From Nostoc sp. FACHB-973 (GTDB lineage Bacteria > Cyanobacteriota > Cyanobacteriia > Cyanobacteriales > Nostocaceae): a stretch of 64,000 nucleotides of DNA. Below are positions 33,701-43,336 of this stretch, piece after piece. The stretch spans positions 80,547 through 144,546 of the forward strand of contig NZ_JACJSJ010000007.1 of assembly GCF_014698115.1 (NCBI RefSeq), written 5' to 3'. The first letter of the stretch is position 1, and every line of letters begins with the position of its first letter. The position numbers were made by a program, and so were the translations under genes. Under the pieces are notes generated by a model, which was not told the DNA's origin, made no database searches, and was given only the letters and a program-made list of their open reading frames with translations.

Positions 33701-36235
33701 GCCTAATTTAAACCCGTATTGCAAATCAATGTTGTTGTAGCGAATACCACCAGGATTCACTGTTTGCAGCAAATTACCAGACAAATCATAAACCCGCAGT
33801 CCGGCATTTTTCACTGAGGTAAGTACTAGACTATCAGCGGAATTCGTAGCATTAACATAGATGGCAGGATCGTCAGCATCGCCACGTTGATCCACTGGAA
33901 GCGTGTCATCATCCAACAAATCAGGGCGGGTTTCTACTGTGGGTGCAGCGGTGGTAACCAAGTCTGCACCCAAGGTGAGGATTTGGGTAAATTGGTTGTT
34001 GTTGAAGTTGTTGTCACTGACTAGCACAATTGACTGACGACCATCTGCTAGTTTGGGGCCAAAAGCAATACCCTCAATGTTATCTGTACCGTTAGGCAGA
34101 TCCAGGTCATTTAAATTCAACACCAGACGTTTTTGAGCAGGTGCAATAGTAGCTAGTTGTTCAGCACTTAAATTATTGAGAGAATTGTAGAAACTAATGT
34201 CCGTTGCACCTTGCAAAGAAACTTCGTAAATTTTGATGGTGTTACCTACGCCTTGTGCAAAGGAACGTTCTAAGGCCAGTAATGTGCCACGATTATCTAT
34301 TGCCAGTAAATCTACTAAACCATTGTCAGCAGAACCTGTGCTGGGGTTTGGTGCTTCGGCGATCGCATCTGTAATATAAAGGTATTCTTTTTCTGGTTGT
34401 CCAGTCACCAAATTGTATTGCAGAATCCGGGAACGGCTACCGTTGGCGAGTGAAGCTTTTAATCCATCTTGGAAGAGGGCGTTTTCAGTGGCGGTGAATA
34501 GGGTTTTTTGGTCGGGTGTGATGGTGAGGCTTTCAAATGCCAAGTTATTGTAAACGCCTGATATTTGCGTATCACCTGCATCTACAATACTGTTGTTGTT
34601 GGTATCCTGAACTACTGGTAAAAACTTGGTGGGGATCAGGAGCGATCGCAATTCTTGACCTGTAGTCAGCGAAAACTCTTTAATAAAGGGATTCCTAACG
34701 CGACTTGCACCTAAATCCGGTCTAACTTCGCCTTCTGAAGAGATGAAAACAGTACCGTTGTTAGTTAAGGCAATGCCTTCTGGGTCAAGGCTAAAAGCTG
34801 TAAAAAAGTTGCCTGTGCCATCTTTGAGGGGTGTAACATTGGTAAAAGTTACCTCCGTACCAGCAGTGAAAGTATACAAGCGAGCCAGACCGTTGGTATC
34901 AGAACGAGCATCAGAGATAGCGTAGTAACGGTTGTTAACAGCATCGTAGGTGACACCAGATAGTCCACCCACTGGAGTTGGTGTACCATCCACAGTTCCT
35001 GCTGCACCTGTAGGAACAAAGCCAGTCTCGAAAGTACTTTGCCTGACAAATCCCGCACTGGGAATGGTTTTACCTGGTTCATTTGGCCCGGTTTGCACAT
35101 CTGCGAACACTAAGCGATGGTCAGAACTGGGGAAGGGAAAAGTACCTACTGGGGAGAACGTCGGGTCAGTATTCAGCGGCCAGAATACTCCTGAATTGGC
35201 AATTGTCAAGTCAGCGGAGGGTAGCACGTAATCAGACCGGAGGTTTCCAGGAGCAGTATCACCAAAATCTGCGGTATCAAAAGCCGGATTACCTATGTGG
35301 TTAGCATTTGCACCACCCTGCAAATCTGCTTGTTGGACGCCACCCAAACTGGTAGGAATGACATTAGTATTGATACCAGGATTTTGCAACAATTGGCGAA
35401 TAGCATAGTCAAAACTATCACCATCCAACGGGTCAGCATTTTGGTCACCCATAATCACAAAACTTGACCCAGCAGCGATACCGCCTGTTTTACCCTGATC
35501 GTCGTAGATGTAATCACCATTACCAGGTGTAATATAGTCTGCCCAAAAGCGGATCTCGTCGTGATTGCGCTTGCCGTTGCGGTCTTCTGACCCATCAAAT
35601 ATCGGTGGTGTGGGGTGGCTGGCGAGGACATGAATTGTTTCGCCGTTTACTTGGATGGGTACATCCCAGTGGCTTTTAGAAGAAAGGCGTAGAACTGCCA
35701 GTTCTTCCTGAGAATACCAATCATTTGCCTGTGGAGTCGCAGGATCGTCAGGAAGCAAAGCATTGGGCATATCCTTCCAAAGGAAGTTTTGGAAGGTGCG
35801 GATGTTGGCAGTGTCAATGGGATATTTGGATAGCAGCAACATCCCGTATTGACCAGGAAAGTTACCGAATCCCAGGGCATCATCGCCATATCCGGATGCG
35901 CCTGGGGTTGTAACTGCTGTGCCGTTGTTGTTTAAGTCAAACCCAGAAGGAATACCTGTATTGGAAGGAGCGATGTAAAAATAAGGGTAGTCAACGGGAG
36001 TTGCACCATTTTGACTGACCGCTAAGTAATTTTGCTTAAATAACTGAACTGCCTCTGGGGAGTAGTCAAACTCATTAATCAGCAGCACATCTGGGTTATT
36101 ACGCTGAATAATCTCCGCAACCGCCTTTGCCTGAGCATTATCAGGAGTAGATAAATCAGTTACTAACTGACCTTGGGCATTACGATTCAAAGAAGCATTG
36201 AACTGAGAAAAGCGAATTGTACTTGTGGTTACCAT
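30779..36235 (-). CDS. Giant RTX protein: nuclease/phosphatase plus phytase domains
   Basis: This 1818-residue multidomain protein is predicted to act outside the cell. Residues 1-380 are an endonuclease/exonuclease/phosphatase domain ([32 protein letters not shown]). An esterase-like phytase domain follows (about 400-760, with GGLSGVTYDAVNNRYYAISD). A beta-propeller 3-phytase comes next (about 775-1120, with RGDADDPAIYVN and YNNIDLQYGF). A second esterase-like domain spans about 1160-1570 (LGGFSGLYFQGVAANGNLKF). RTX repeats end the protein (about 1600-1818), almost identical to those of the 26844-29948 protein. The order suggests one secreted scaffold for stripping phosphate from nucleotides, phytate and other esters. 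Confidence 0.85.
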   Translation of the reverse strand: MVTTSTIRFSQFNASLNRNAQGQLVTDLSTPDNAQAKAVAEIIQRNNPDVLLINEFDYSPEAVQLFKQNYLAVSQNGATPVDYPYFYIAPSNTGIPSGFDLNNNGTAVTTPGASGYGDDALGFGNFPGQYGMLLLSKYPIDTANIRTFQNFLWKDMPNALLPDDPATPQANDWYSQEELAVLRLSSKSHWDVPIQVNGETIHVLASHPTPPIFDGSEDRNGKRNHDEIRFWADYITPGNGDYIYDDQGKTGGIAAGSSFVIMGDQNADPLDGDSFDYAIRQLLQNPGINTNVIPTSLGGVQQADLQGGANANHIGNPAFDTADFGDTAPGNLRSDYVLPSADLTIANSGVFWPLNTDPTFSPVGTFPFPSSDHRLVFADVQTGPNEPGKTIPSAGFVRQSTFETGFVPTGAAGTVDGTPTPVGGLSGVTYDAVNNRYYAISDARSDTNGLARLYTFTAGTEVTFTNVTPLKDGTGNFFTAFSLDPEGIALTNNGTVFISSEGEVRPDLGASRVRNPFIKEFSLTTGQELRSLLIPTKFLPVVQDTNNNSIVDAGDTQISGVYNNLAFESLTITPDQKTLFTATENALFQDGLKASLANGSRSRILQYNLVTGQPEKEYLYITDAIAEAPNPSTGSADNGLVDLLAIDNRGTLLALERSFAQGVGNTIKIYEVSLQGATDISFYNSLNNLSAEQLATIAPAQKRLVLNLNDLDLPNGTDNIEGIAFGPKLADGRQSIVLVSDNNFNNNQFTQILTLGADLVTTAAPTVETRPDLLDDDTLPVDQRGDADDPAIYVNATNSADSLVLTSVKNAGLRVYDLSGNLLQTVNPGGIRYNNIDLQYGFKLGNQSIDIAVASDRQNDKLAIFKINPNPTTPGQYLENITDSSIGTLFQGLPFAEPYSSSSRSAYGLALYRSPITNDYYVFVNRRETGDVAQYKLIDKGNGKIGIERVREFTVPTIGDGCANAKGEREPQTEGMVVDQETGFLYIGQEDIGIWKFQAEPNGGTTGKLIDKVKDLGGTHLTNDVEGLTIYYGKNGTGYLLASSQGDNTFVAYTREGNNEYVGNFAVGNNGTIDSVQESDGADVINVPLGPNFPFGLFVTQDGSNEPGTIVSDEGEEENISSNFKLVPWENIANALPNPLTIDTTSYDPRNPVAQPKLTIYEFENLPKLGTTSKGEDIFLGGFSGLYFQGVAANGNLKFVTHTDRGPNGEPDGVKRPFFLPDFQPEIVSFELNRTTGEITITKRTGLFRQDGTTPLTGLPNLQAVGNGLAYTDEIAVDLDNNVLANDPLGADLEGIVIAKNGDYWMVDEYRPAIYHFDSNGKLIERFIPQGTATAPNPDQPAGTFGTEVLPAVYAQRRNNRGFEAVALEGNKLYAFIQSPIDNPDVANDATSKASLNLRILEFDIVTKQVTGEYLYRLEGLPATDKIGDAVSLGKGKFAVVERDDNGTSAGNKLIYQIDLAGATNINNPVNFNLPVGKTIEQLTLAELTAANITPVTKSLIVNAAQLGYTGVEKLEGLALVAPNTLALINDNDFNVTGNTPAEKLGILELPNNLTTVEPPFPDSFGSTNSDDVTLEPGQTFFTGDGADFVEGTEGNTIETGNGDDTVLVGSDSSVSGGEGDDQIFIGQNGAAKNTNADGGDGDDVITVVEADGSNNLFGAAGDDTLTVIEGSRQFLFGGDGNDSLTSNSSSNRLYGGSGDDILFSNLNDSLFGGDGDDVLFAGEKGGNRLSGGSGIDQFWIANASLPTSKNIVSDLTIGIDKIGLGGIGVTEFSGLTLLQQGSNTLVKIANTELALLVGITSTSLTANDFVFSASVVV

Positions 36236-36307
36236 AAGAAAAAATGGGGAGTAGGGAATAGGGAGTGGGGAGTTAGGAATTTTCCCCTTTGTGCCTGTGC
36301 GTGGGCT

Positions 36308-39300
36308 TTAAACAAAAACAAAACGAGTATCTGTTACCAAATTTGTATTTTGGTTTAACCCGTTTTCTACAACAGCAATCAATTCGGCGCCATTGCTGGT
36401 GAAAATACCCACAGCAGATTTATTTATAGACACAGATGATGCTGACCCTAATGAATAATTGTTAGCAACTCCTTTGAGTTGAATGCGATCGCTTGCTTGT
36501 AAGTTGAGAATATCCGCGTAGTCGCCATTACCGGAACTGGCGTAGAAAACAGAAGTGCTATCACCCAAAACGTAAGTATCTGCACCCTGGTCACCGTTGA
36601 GAAGATCGATTTCGTTTGTGCCACCACCCCAACCAATTAGGCGGTCGTTACCATCGCCCCCGGAAACTAGATCGCTGCCAAGTCCACCTAAAATTGTGTC
36701 ATTGCCATCGTCGCCAAGGAGTATGTCAGCACCTCCCTTGCCATCGAGGTAGTCATTGCCTGCTCCGCCGTTAATGAACTCACTGGCATTAGTACCGATC
36801 GCGCGATCGCTCCCACCCTGAGCATTAACTATGTATTTGTTCAAACCAGTAAGCTGGTCGATAAAGATAATATCGTTGCCAGATGTGGCCTTGTTATTAG
36901 CAACAGTCAGTTCAAAAGTATCGCTGGCTGTCAGGCCTTTAGCATCAGCAGCGGTGACTGTGACTGCAAAAATACCAGTTGTGGAAACAGTGGCGGAGAT
37001 TACACCAGTGTTGGCAACGATACTAGCTCCATTCGGTAAGCCAGTAGCGCTGTAAGTGAGGGTGTCACCTGGGTCGATGTCAGCAAATTTGTTACTGATA
37101 TTGAAAGAGAAAGATTTGTCAGTGGAGATAATTTGATCGTCAATCGGTTGTACTACTTGGGGAGCATTGTTTGCAGGCAAATTAAACCGAGCCACACTGG
37201 GGTCATGGTCGCTATCTTGATCGAAAAACTCTGAGTTGAAGTGAACTACGTCATACCCATCCAGTTTGCTGAGCAAGTTGTTACTGATTAAAATGTGGTC
37301 AAGGGTTTGGGCGTTGCCTTCAAAGTTGTAGGTGTAGCGCTCATTTTCAGGCAGAGTTTCAATCAGGGAAGTCAGTCCAGCGCTTTCTAGGATGGTGAGG
37401 GGGTTGGAAAACTCAAAGTCATTCAAGTCACCCGCTACGACTACATTGGCATTGGGGTCGATGGCTAAAATACTCTCAACGAAATTTTTGACTAAAGTAG
37501 CTTGTTGTTGACGCTGGACTTCGCTAGTCAGGGTTGGCGGTTGATTCGGTCCGTATAATGGTTGGTCGCCACCTTTAGAATTAAAGTGGTTGCCAATTAC
37601 GTACACAGTTTCACCGTTGAAAGTAAATTCACCAACTAAGGGTTTGCGACTGCTATTAAAGGCGGAGTTGGTGGGGTCAATCAAACCAGGACTATTAGAA
37701 ACTGTGGGAACACCAGAGTTATTGGTGACTGTGGTGTTGGAGGTGGAAGTACCACCGGGACGATCTACAAAGCTGACACGATTGGGATTGAATAAGAAGC
37801 CGACGCGGATATTTCCGCCGGGTTCACCGCCATTGGTATTGTTAACTGGGTCAATTTGGCGATATTCATAGGTGGGACCACCAGCAGCAGCAATGGCATT
37901 AATTAATGTTTGGAAGGTGGTACTGGCATCAACTACGCCGTTATTCGTCGCCCCGTTATTGTCTTGAATTTCCTCCAGACTAATGATGTCTGGCGATCGC
38001 AAATTATTGACAATGCGGTTAGCAAGGTTGTTAAACTTGGTTGCACCATCACCAGGGTCAAGATTTTCGACGTTGAAGGTAGCAACTGTTAGTTGATTGG
38101 TGGTGGGAGTTAAAGCTGTGACTTCTCTGGTGAGTGTGTTGGAAGTAACAGTCACCGAGGTTGGCAGAACTTCGTAGTTATTGAAGTTATAATCAACCAC
38201 ACCCGTAATCGTGTCGAAAGTAGCACCGACATTCACTTGGGGTGAGTTACCAGAGGTAAACAGGGTATCATCAATTTGAATACGCTCTGGATTAAAGTCA
38301 TTGGCACTAATGGCGATACCACCGCGTGCTGTGCGTCCGGTGACATTAGCGCCATTGTCTGCCAGTATCCAAATCTCCCCAAAAGAATTTGTCGGGCTAA
38401 CTGCCACAGGATTATTTACCTGTACCAGCATTCCTTCTAAGCTTTCGTAGAAATCAATGCCATCTTGGGCAGGGTCGAAGGTAGTAATTCCAGTTTCGAT
38501 ATTGCCGCTAGTGTCGTTATCGATTACCGTCGTTGGAATAATTCTGCCGCCATTCCCAAGGATTGTGGCAGTTGGCAACGCATTGCCACTGGAGAGTTTG
38601 ACAATTGTGGGGCTAGTAATTTCTGTGGTTGTCAGGTTATTGGCATTATTACCAGGACGAAACTCGGTGACTGTTCCAGTGACTAATACAGAATCTCCGA
38701 CGGATACCGTTGGTGCTGATGAAGTGAAAACAAAAATGGCTTCAGAGGTGCGATCGTTATTATCTGGGTTGGGATCTTGCAAGTAAAAACCGTTACTTGT
38801 TTTCACCGTGACAATTCCCGCTACATTGTTAACGGTCTGATTTCTCAAGGGTGAGATATGGCCTGCTCCCTGAATCTCGCTAATCTTAATGGATGGGGCT
38901 ACTTCATTATCTGTCACCGTAATATCTGCAATAGCGTTAGTAAAACCTGTAGCTGAAGCAGTTATGGTCACTGACTGAGAGCCATCAAGTATCAGATCGT
39001 CTTCAGCGTTAATCGCAAAGGTTACAGTCGGACTATTGCCTATGAAGGTGACAGTTGTGGGTAGTGTTGCCTCAGTTGGATCGTTGCTGCTCAAATTGAC
39101 AACTAAATCTGGTACAGAGGTGTCTGAGCGCGTCAGAGTGGCTATAGCAGCATTAGCCCCAGCATTCTCAGCAAATGAGCTAGGAGTAATACTTAAAGAC
39201 AAAGTTGGCGTAGCTGGGATAGAGCGTAGACTATTAATATAAGTTGTATTAGCTCCGCCATTGGGCAAACCAGGTGTGGTTGTAGTAAATGCAATTCCTG

Positions 39301-39844
39301 TTGTCCAGTTAGTAGTGTTTGTTGCACCTCCAAGGTCAGAGTTTAGTGCATAGCCTGTATTGTTGGTGCTAGTACCAAAATTGACATTTGCTGCGCTTGT
39401 AAAGGCTCCGGTTGCAGTGCCAATATCTACAGCAAATCCGTCTGTTGAAATAGTACTGCCAGTATTTGAAGTATCAACCCAAACAACATCATCAGCAGCA
39501 ATATCTCCATTATTTCCGCTGTTGGCGTTAGGTAGGAAGGAACCACCAGCATTGAAAGCTATATTCCAGTCACCAGCTGATGGATTATATGATGTGTCCT
39601 GAGTAATAGCTGTATTTCCACCAATTGTAATGATAGTTCCGGCTTTAAAGGTAGAGGCTATAGAACTAACATTTGTAAATTTATAAGCAGAAAACTTAGA
39701 GGCTTTGGCACTTGTGGAGTCTCCCACAAAGAAAGACTCAAGCTGTATAGCAGTCAAGTCTTCAACAACTAAAAGCTCTATAAATTCGTCAGTTGTGGTC
39801 AGGGTTCCACCACGGTAAAATTCGTTGATAACGATCTTGGGCAT
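36308..39844 (-). CDS. ExeM/NucH-type extracellular endonuclease with RTX tail
   Basis: This 1178-residue secreted nuclease opens with a lamin-tail-like domain (1-200, INEFYRGGTLTTTDEFIELL). A Calx-beta-like domain follows (about 215-310), then an OB-fold YhcR-type segment (about 330-600, ISEIQGAGHISPL). The catalytic nuclease domain is at about 610-900 (VATFNVENLDPGD, ISLEEIQDNNG, VIGNHFNSKGGDQP, VVAGDLNDFE, DSDHDPSVAR). A cadherin-like domain and short RTX repeats (LDGKGGADILLGDDGND) follow. The start of the 1818-residue gene lies 72 bases downstream, so the two are probably co-transcribed. Extracellular DNA used for phosphorus, or biofilm remodelling, is the likely substrate. Confidence 0.87.
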   Translation of the reverse strand: MPKIVINEFYRGGTLTTTDEFIELLVVEDLTAIQLESFFVGDSTSAKASKFSAYKFTNVSSIASTFKAGTIITIGGNTAITQDTSYNPSAGDWNIAFNAGGSFLPNANSGNNGDIAADDVVWVDTSNTGSTISTDGFAVDIGTATGAFTSAANVNFGTSTNNTGYALNSDLGGATNTTNWTTGIAFTTTTPGLPNGGANTTYINSLRSIPATPTLSLSITPSSFAENAGANAAIATLTRSDTSVPDLVVNLSSNDPTEATLPTTVTFIGNSPTVTFAINAEDDLILDGSQSVTITASATGFTNAIADITVTDNEVAPSIKISEIQGAGHISPLRNQTVNNVAGIVTVKTSNGFYLQDPNPDNNDRTSEAIFVFTSSAPTVSVGDSVLVTGTVTEFRPGNNANNLTTTEITSPTIVKLSSGNALPTATILGNGGRIIPTTVIDNDTSGNIETGITTFDPAQDGIDFYESLEGMLVQVNNPVAVSPTNSFGEIWILADNGANVTGRTARGGIAISANDFNPERIQIDDTLFTSGNSPQVNVGATFDTITGVVDYNFNNYEVLPTSVTVTSNTLTREVTALTPTTNQLTVATFNVENLDPGDGATKFNNLANRIVNNLRSPDIISLEEIQDNNGATNNGVVDASTTFQTLINAIAAAGGPTYEYRQIDPVNNTNGGEPGGNIRVGFLFNPNRVSFVDRPGGTSTSNTTVTNNSGVPTVSNSPGLIDPTNSAFNSSRKPLVGEFTFNGETVYVIGNHFNSKGGDQPLYGPNQPPTLTSEVQRQQQATLVKNFVESILAIDPNANVVVAGDLNDFEFSNPLTILESAGLTSLIETLPENERYTYNFEGNAQTLDHILISNNLLSKLDGYDVVHFNSEFFDQDSDHDPSVARFNLPANNAPQVVQPIDDQIISTDKSFSFNISNKFADIDPGDTLTYSATGLPNGASIVANTGVISATVSTTGIFAVTVTAADAKGLTASDTFELTVANNKATSGNDIIFIDQLTGLNKYIVNAQGGSDRAIGTNASEFINGGAGNDYLDGKGGADILLGDDGNDTILGGLGSDLVSGGDGNDRLIGWGGGTNEIDLLNGDQGADTYVLGDSTSVFYASSGNGDYADILNLQASDRIQLKGVANNYSLGSASSVSINKSAVGIFTSNGAELIAVVENGLNQNTNLVTDTRFVFV

Positions 39845-39902
39845 AAAAACCTCTTCGTTTAATTGTGTGAACCTGCGATCGCAATATCACTTTGTGTCAA
39901 GG

Positions 39903-40019
39903 CTATATAAAGATATCTGCTGAGAAAACAACAGCATCAGAAGTCTGAGGGCTAATACTGGCAGCATCAATGCCACCTTCAAAGTCCGAAGTGTGGAGAA
40001 TTTGGAGTGTAAGTGCCAT
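39903..40019 (-). pseudogene. Relic of an RTX metallophosphoesterase/5'-nucleotidase
   Basis: A 38-codon frame starts MALTLQILHTSDFEGG, the typical opening of cyanobacterial secreted metallophosphoesterases (ILHxSDxEG holds the first metal ligands). It jumps at once to SDAVVFSADIF, which resembles the extreme C-terminal tails of the neighbouring RTX enzymes (NDFVFSAS). The middle seems to have been deleted in frame. It lies just upstream of the nuclease gene on the same strand. A small functional peptide cannot be excluded, but a deletion remnant is the simpler reading. Confidence 0.6.
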
Positions 40020-40182
40020 TTTTTTGCCAGTAAAACAACGTTAACTGCAAAGATGCACTTCGCAGTTAGAGCGAGAGCAATTCCAAATAAAGTTTCTAAA
40101 CCACCATTTTTGGCAGTTCAGAAAAGTTATTTGTACAACTTTTGAGTATTTAACTATTCAGCCACCTTAAACTATCTGAATA

Positions 40183-40212
40183 AAGTTAAGAAACAGCTAG
40201 CAAAAGGTTAAA
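40183..40212 (-). promoter_or_regulatory. Possible Pho box
   Basis: On the minus strand three 8-base units stand with 3-base spacers: TTTAACCT, GCTAGCTG and CTTAACTT. The cyanobacterial Pho box is a tandem CTTAACCT-like unit with an 11-base period. The outer units match 7 of 8 positions each, and the middle one is poor. It lies upstream of the phosphoesterase relic and the nuclease gene, where phosphate control would make sense. Confidence 0.35.
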
Positions 40213-40587
40213 ACTACAGATAGTTCAGCCAAAGATACAAACAGTTAAGGATATTTGCCCGAAAAACTTCTCAATACCAGCACATCACATCGCATTTCTT
40301 CACTCAACAACAAAAGTGCGATCGCCAAAAGTTTTCTCTACAATTACAGCAGTTTTCATGTATTGGAACCACATCTGTTGTCAAGGCACAGCATTGCTGT
40401 GCCCCTACAGCGAGCGAGCGTGGTCTATTTACCTGAAAATAGCTGTAAAATCTCAAACTCCCTGTCCTCTCTGCGTCTCTGCATGAGATAAATCATCGTG
40501 CAAACATACAATACTAATTCTTGGGCGTTGCTGAATTTGGTCATGAATTATGTTTGTATATATTTTGTCGTTTAATGCCAAATCCTT

Positions 40588-40616
40588 GTAGAGACGTAGC
40601 ATTGCTACGTCTCTAC
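40588..40616. repeat. Perfect 29-base palindrome
   Basis: Two 14-base arms, GTAGAGACGTAGCA and its complement, surround one base. It belongs to the dispersed small-palindrome families of this genome and has no coding context. Confidence 0.7.
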
Positions 40617-40662
40617 ATACCTGTAAATTGTAAATTCATATCTTGATTCAGCAACGTCTTTA

Positions 40663-40765
40663 AGGGACTTCCAGAAAATAAATTATCCCAAATTATTTGT
40701 ACATTTTTCGGGTAGCACAGCTGTGCTACCCTACTATGGAATATTTTTTTCCTTGGAAGTCCCCT
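40663..40765. repeat. AGGGACTTCC-ended element, copy 2
   Basis: This 103-base copy matches 25145-25267 and 50793-50894. It has ends AGGGACTTCC and GGAAGTCCC(C)T and the central palindrome GGGTAGCACAGCTGTGCTAC plus CC. It ends three bases before the glgB stop codon, so it may double as that gene's transcript end. Confidence 0.8.
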
Positions 40766-40768
40766 AAA

Positions 40769-43063
40769 TTAACCTTCCAATGCCTTCGCAGTCTTCTCCT
40801 TATCCAACTTCAGAATCAACACACCCAAAGGTGGTAAACACAAATCCAGGGAATAAGAACGACTGTGCAAAGACCAATCATCTGTCCACTTCCCGCCTAA
40901 ATTGCCCATATTACTGCCGCCATACTGACGTGCATCGCTATTAAACAACTCGGTATAAAATCCCTTTTCCGGGACACCGATACGGTAGTGAGAATGGGGT
41001 TGCGGCGTGAAGTTGCAAACCACGATCGCAAAATCTTCAGAATCCTTGTCACGTCTGATAAAGGAAACCACGCTATGGCGGTTATCGCTACAGTCAACCC
41101 ACTCAAACCCCGGTTCGGCAAAATCCTGGGTGTATAAAGTTGGTTCACTGCGGTAGAGATGGTTCAAATCCTGGAAAAATGTTTTTAACTGTTGATGGGC
41201 TTCATATTGTAATAAGTGCCACTCCAAGTCAGCCCAAACATTCCACTCACTCCACTGTCCAAACTCCATGCTCATAAACATGGTTTTCTTGCCTGGGTGA
41301 GCAAACATATAAGTAAACAAACAACGCACATTAGCAAACTTCTGCCATCTATCCCCCGGCATTTTGCCGATGATATTGCTCTTACCATGTACCACTTCAT
41401 CGTGGGACAAGGCTAGCATGAAGTTCTCACTGTGGTTATACCACATACTAAAGGTGATATTATTTTGGTGGAATTGGCGGAACCAAGGGTCCATGCTGAA
41501 GTAGTCCAGCATATCATGCATCCAGCCCATATTCCATTTCAAGTTAAAGCCCAGCCCGCCTGTGTAGGTAGGCCAAGATACCATCGGCCAAGAAGTGGAT
41601 TCTTCAGCAATTGAAAGAATTCCAGGGAAATAGCTGAAGATAATGTGATTTACTTGACGCAGAAAATCTGCTGCTTCTAGGTTTTCTCTGCCGCCATACT
41701 GGTTAGGCAACCATTCTCCTGGTTTGCGGCAATAGTCATTGTAGAGCATCGAAGCCACAGCATCGACACGAATTCCATCAATGTGGTACTTATCAAACCA
41801 GAACAGGGCATTGGCTGCCAGGAAATTACTAACTTCATGGCGACTGTAGTTGAATACTAAAGTACCCCATTCTTTGTGTTCGCCTTTGCGGGGGTCTGCG
41901 TGTTCGTATAAGTGGCTACCATCAAAGAATGCTAAACCATGACCATCTTTAGGGAAGTGACCAGGAACCCAATCCACAATTACGCCTATATCATTTTCGT
42001 GACATTTGTCAACAAAATACATGAAATCTTCGGGCGTACCAAAACGGGAAGTGGGGGCATAGTACCCGGTTACTTGATAACCCCAAGAACCATCAAAGGG
42101 ATGCTCCGCAATGGGTAGCAATTCTAGGTGGGTGTATCCCAATTCTTTGACGTAGGGAATGAGCCTGTCTGCTAGTTCTCGGTAAGTTAGGAAACGTGCG
42201 CCTGGTTTGAGTTCCGAAACGATAACTACAGGTTCAGTTTCACCATTCGCTAATTTAGCTGGTTCGGCACTAGAAGCGTGTAACCAAGAGCCTAAATGCA
42301 CTTCATAAACTGAAACTGGCTGGGTGAGGGGGTCACTATGACGCCGTTTTTCCATCCAGTCTTTGTCATTCCAATTGTAAGTATCTAAATCAGTGACAAT
42401 GGACGCCGTTTTTGGGCGGGCTTCCTGCTGGAAACCGTAGGGATCGGATTTTTCGTAAATGTGACCTTCAAAATTTTTGATTTCATATTTGTAATGCTCG
42501 CCCACTCCGATTTCCGGAATGAACAATTCCCAAATTCCGGTAGCGCCTTTACGCATCTGGTGTTTGCGCCCATCCCAGAGGTTAAAATCTCCCAAGAGTG
42601 AAACATTCCGGGCGTTGGGTGCCCAAACGGCAAAATAAACGCCCTTAACACCGTCGATTTGGGTGGGGTGCGCTCCCAGTTTCTCGTAAATTCGATGATG
42701 GTTGCCTTCAGCAAACAAATGCAAGTCAAACTCTGTCAAGCGGGGAGAACGGAAAGCATAGGGGTCATAGGTGACACGCTCATGTTCTCCTTCTTTAATC
42801 CGTAACTGGTAGTTTGTCAGTTCTGCGGTTTCAATGGTGCATTCAAAAAAGTGGGGATGATGCACTGTTTGCATTGGGTATTCTTTCCGTTGTTCAGGAA
42901 GAACTACCCATGCTGCACTTGCGTTTGGTAGGTAGGCTCTCACAGCCCAGACAGTTTTGCCATCTTGTTCTATGGGATGAGAACCTAGTATTTCAAAGGG
43001 ATCGTGATGCTGATTCCAAACGATACGGTTAACCTGTTCAGGAGCGATCGTGGTCATGGACAT
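40769..43063 (-). CDS. glgB: 1,4-alpha-glucan branching enzyme
   Basis: This 764-residue enzyme introduces alpha-1,6 branches into glycogen. It has the usual bacterial length and order: an N-terminal GH13_9 carbohydrate-binding pair (about 1-215, with [11 protein letters not shown] and [21 protein letters not shown]), the catalytic barrel and a C-terminal beta domain. Catalytic motifs are visible: [26 protein letters not shown] (nucleophile Asp), [11 protein letters not shown] (acid Glu) and [10 protein letters not shown] (transition-state Asp). It stands alone on the minus strand. A short-repeat region lies upstream and a repeat element abuts the 3' end. Confidence 0.96.
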   Translation of the reverse strand: MSMTTIAPEQVNRIVWNQHHDPFEILGSHPIEQDGKTVWAVRAYLPNASAAWVVLPEQRKEYPMQTVHHPHFFECTIETAELTNYQLRIKEGEHERVTYDPYAFRSPRLTEFDLHLFAEGNHHRIYEKLGAHPTQIDGVKGVYFAVWAPNARNVSLLGDFNLWDGRKHQMRKGATGIWELFIPEIGVGEHYKYEIKNFEGHIYEKSDPYGFQQEARPKTASIVTDLDTYNWNDKDWMEKRRHSDPLTQPVSVYEVHLGSWLHASSAEPAKLANGETEPVVIVSELKPGARFLTYRELADRLIPYVKELGYTHLELLPIAEHPFDGSWGYQVTGYYAPTSRFGTPEDFMYFVDKCHENDIGVIVDWVPGHFPKDGHGLAFFDGSHLYEHADPRKGEHKEWGTLVFNYSRHEVSNFLAANALFWFDKYHIDGIRVDAVASMLYNDYCRKPGEWLPNQYGGRENLEAADFLRQVNHIIFSYFPGILSIAEESTSWPMVSWPTYTGGLGFNLKWNMGWMHDMLDYFSMDPWFRQFHQNNITFSMWYNHSENFMLALSHDEVVHGKSNIIGKMPGDRWQKFANVRCLFTYMFAHPGKKTMFMSMEFGQWSEWNVWADLEWHLLQYEAHQQLKTFFQDLNHLYRSEPTLYTQDFAEPGFEWVDCSDNRHSVVSFIRRDKDSEDFAIVVCNFTPQPHSHYRIGVPEKGFYTELFNSDARQYGGSNMGNLGGKWTDDWSLHSRSYSLDLCLPPLGVLILKLDKEKTAKALEG

Positions 43064-43195
43064 GAAGCTACCTAAGTGTAATAACGTGATTGACTAAACG
43101 TACTTTTTTAATATCTATATATATTCTTTACATTTATTTGCAAATTTGTCGCCACCGTTATCCTACCTCAGAATGAGTCATCTGTTTTTGAGGGG

Positions 43196-43335
43196 TTGGG
43201 GACTGGAGACTGGGGACTGGGGACTGGGGACTGGGGACTGGGGGAGATGAGCGGGATGAGGGGGATGAGGGAGTGGGGGAGGTGAAGGAGGTAGAGGGAA
43301 AATAGCCAATGACTAATGACTAATGACTAATGACT
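43196..43335. repeat. GGGGACT, GAGGGGGAT and TGACTAA tandem repeats
   Basis: Successive arrays of different 7-9-mers (GGGACTGG, GATGAGGG, AATGACT) fill the space between glgB and the next small gene. No gene is supported here. Confidence 0.75.
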
Positions 43336-43336
43336 A

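Larger units (their letters stand above)
39845..40768. other. Intergenic region upstream of the nuclease gene
   Basis: These 920 bases contain the phosphoesterase relic (39903-40019), a Pho-box-like motif (40183-40212), a GGCACAGCATTGCTGTGCC palindrome near 40385, the 29-base palindrome at 40588-40616, and an AGGGACTTCC-ended element adjoining glgB. Open frames near 40255-40491 run through repeats and are not supported as genes. Confidence 0.5.
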
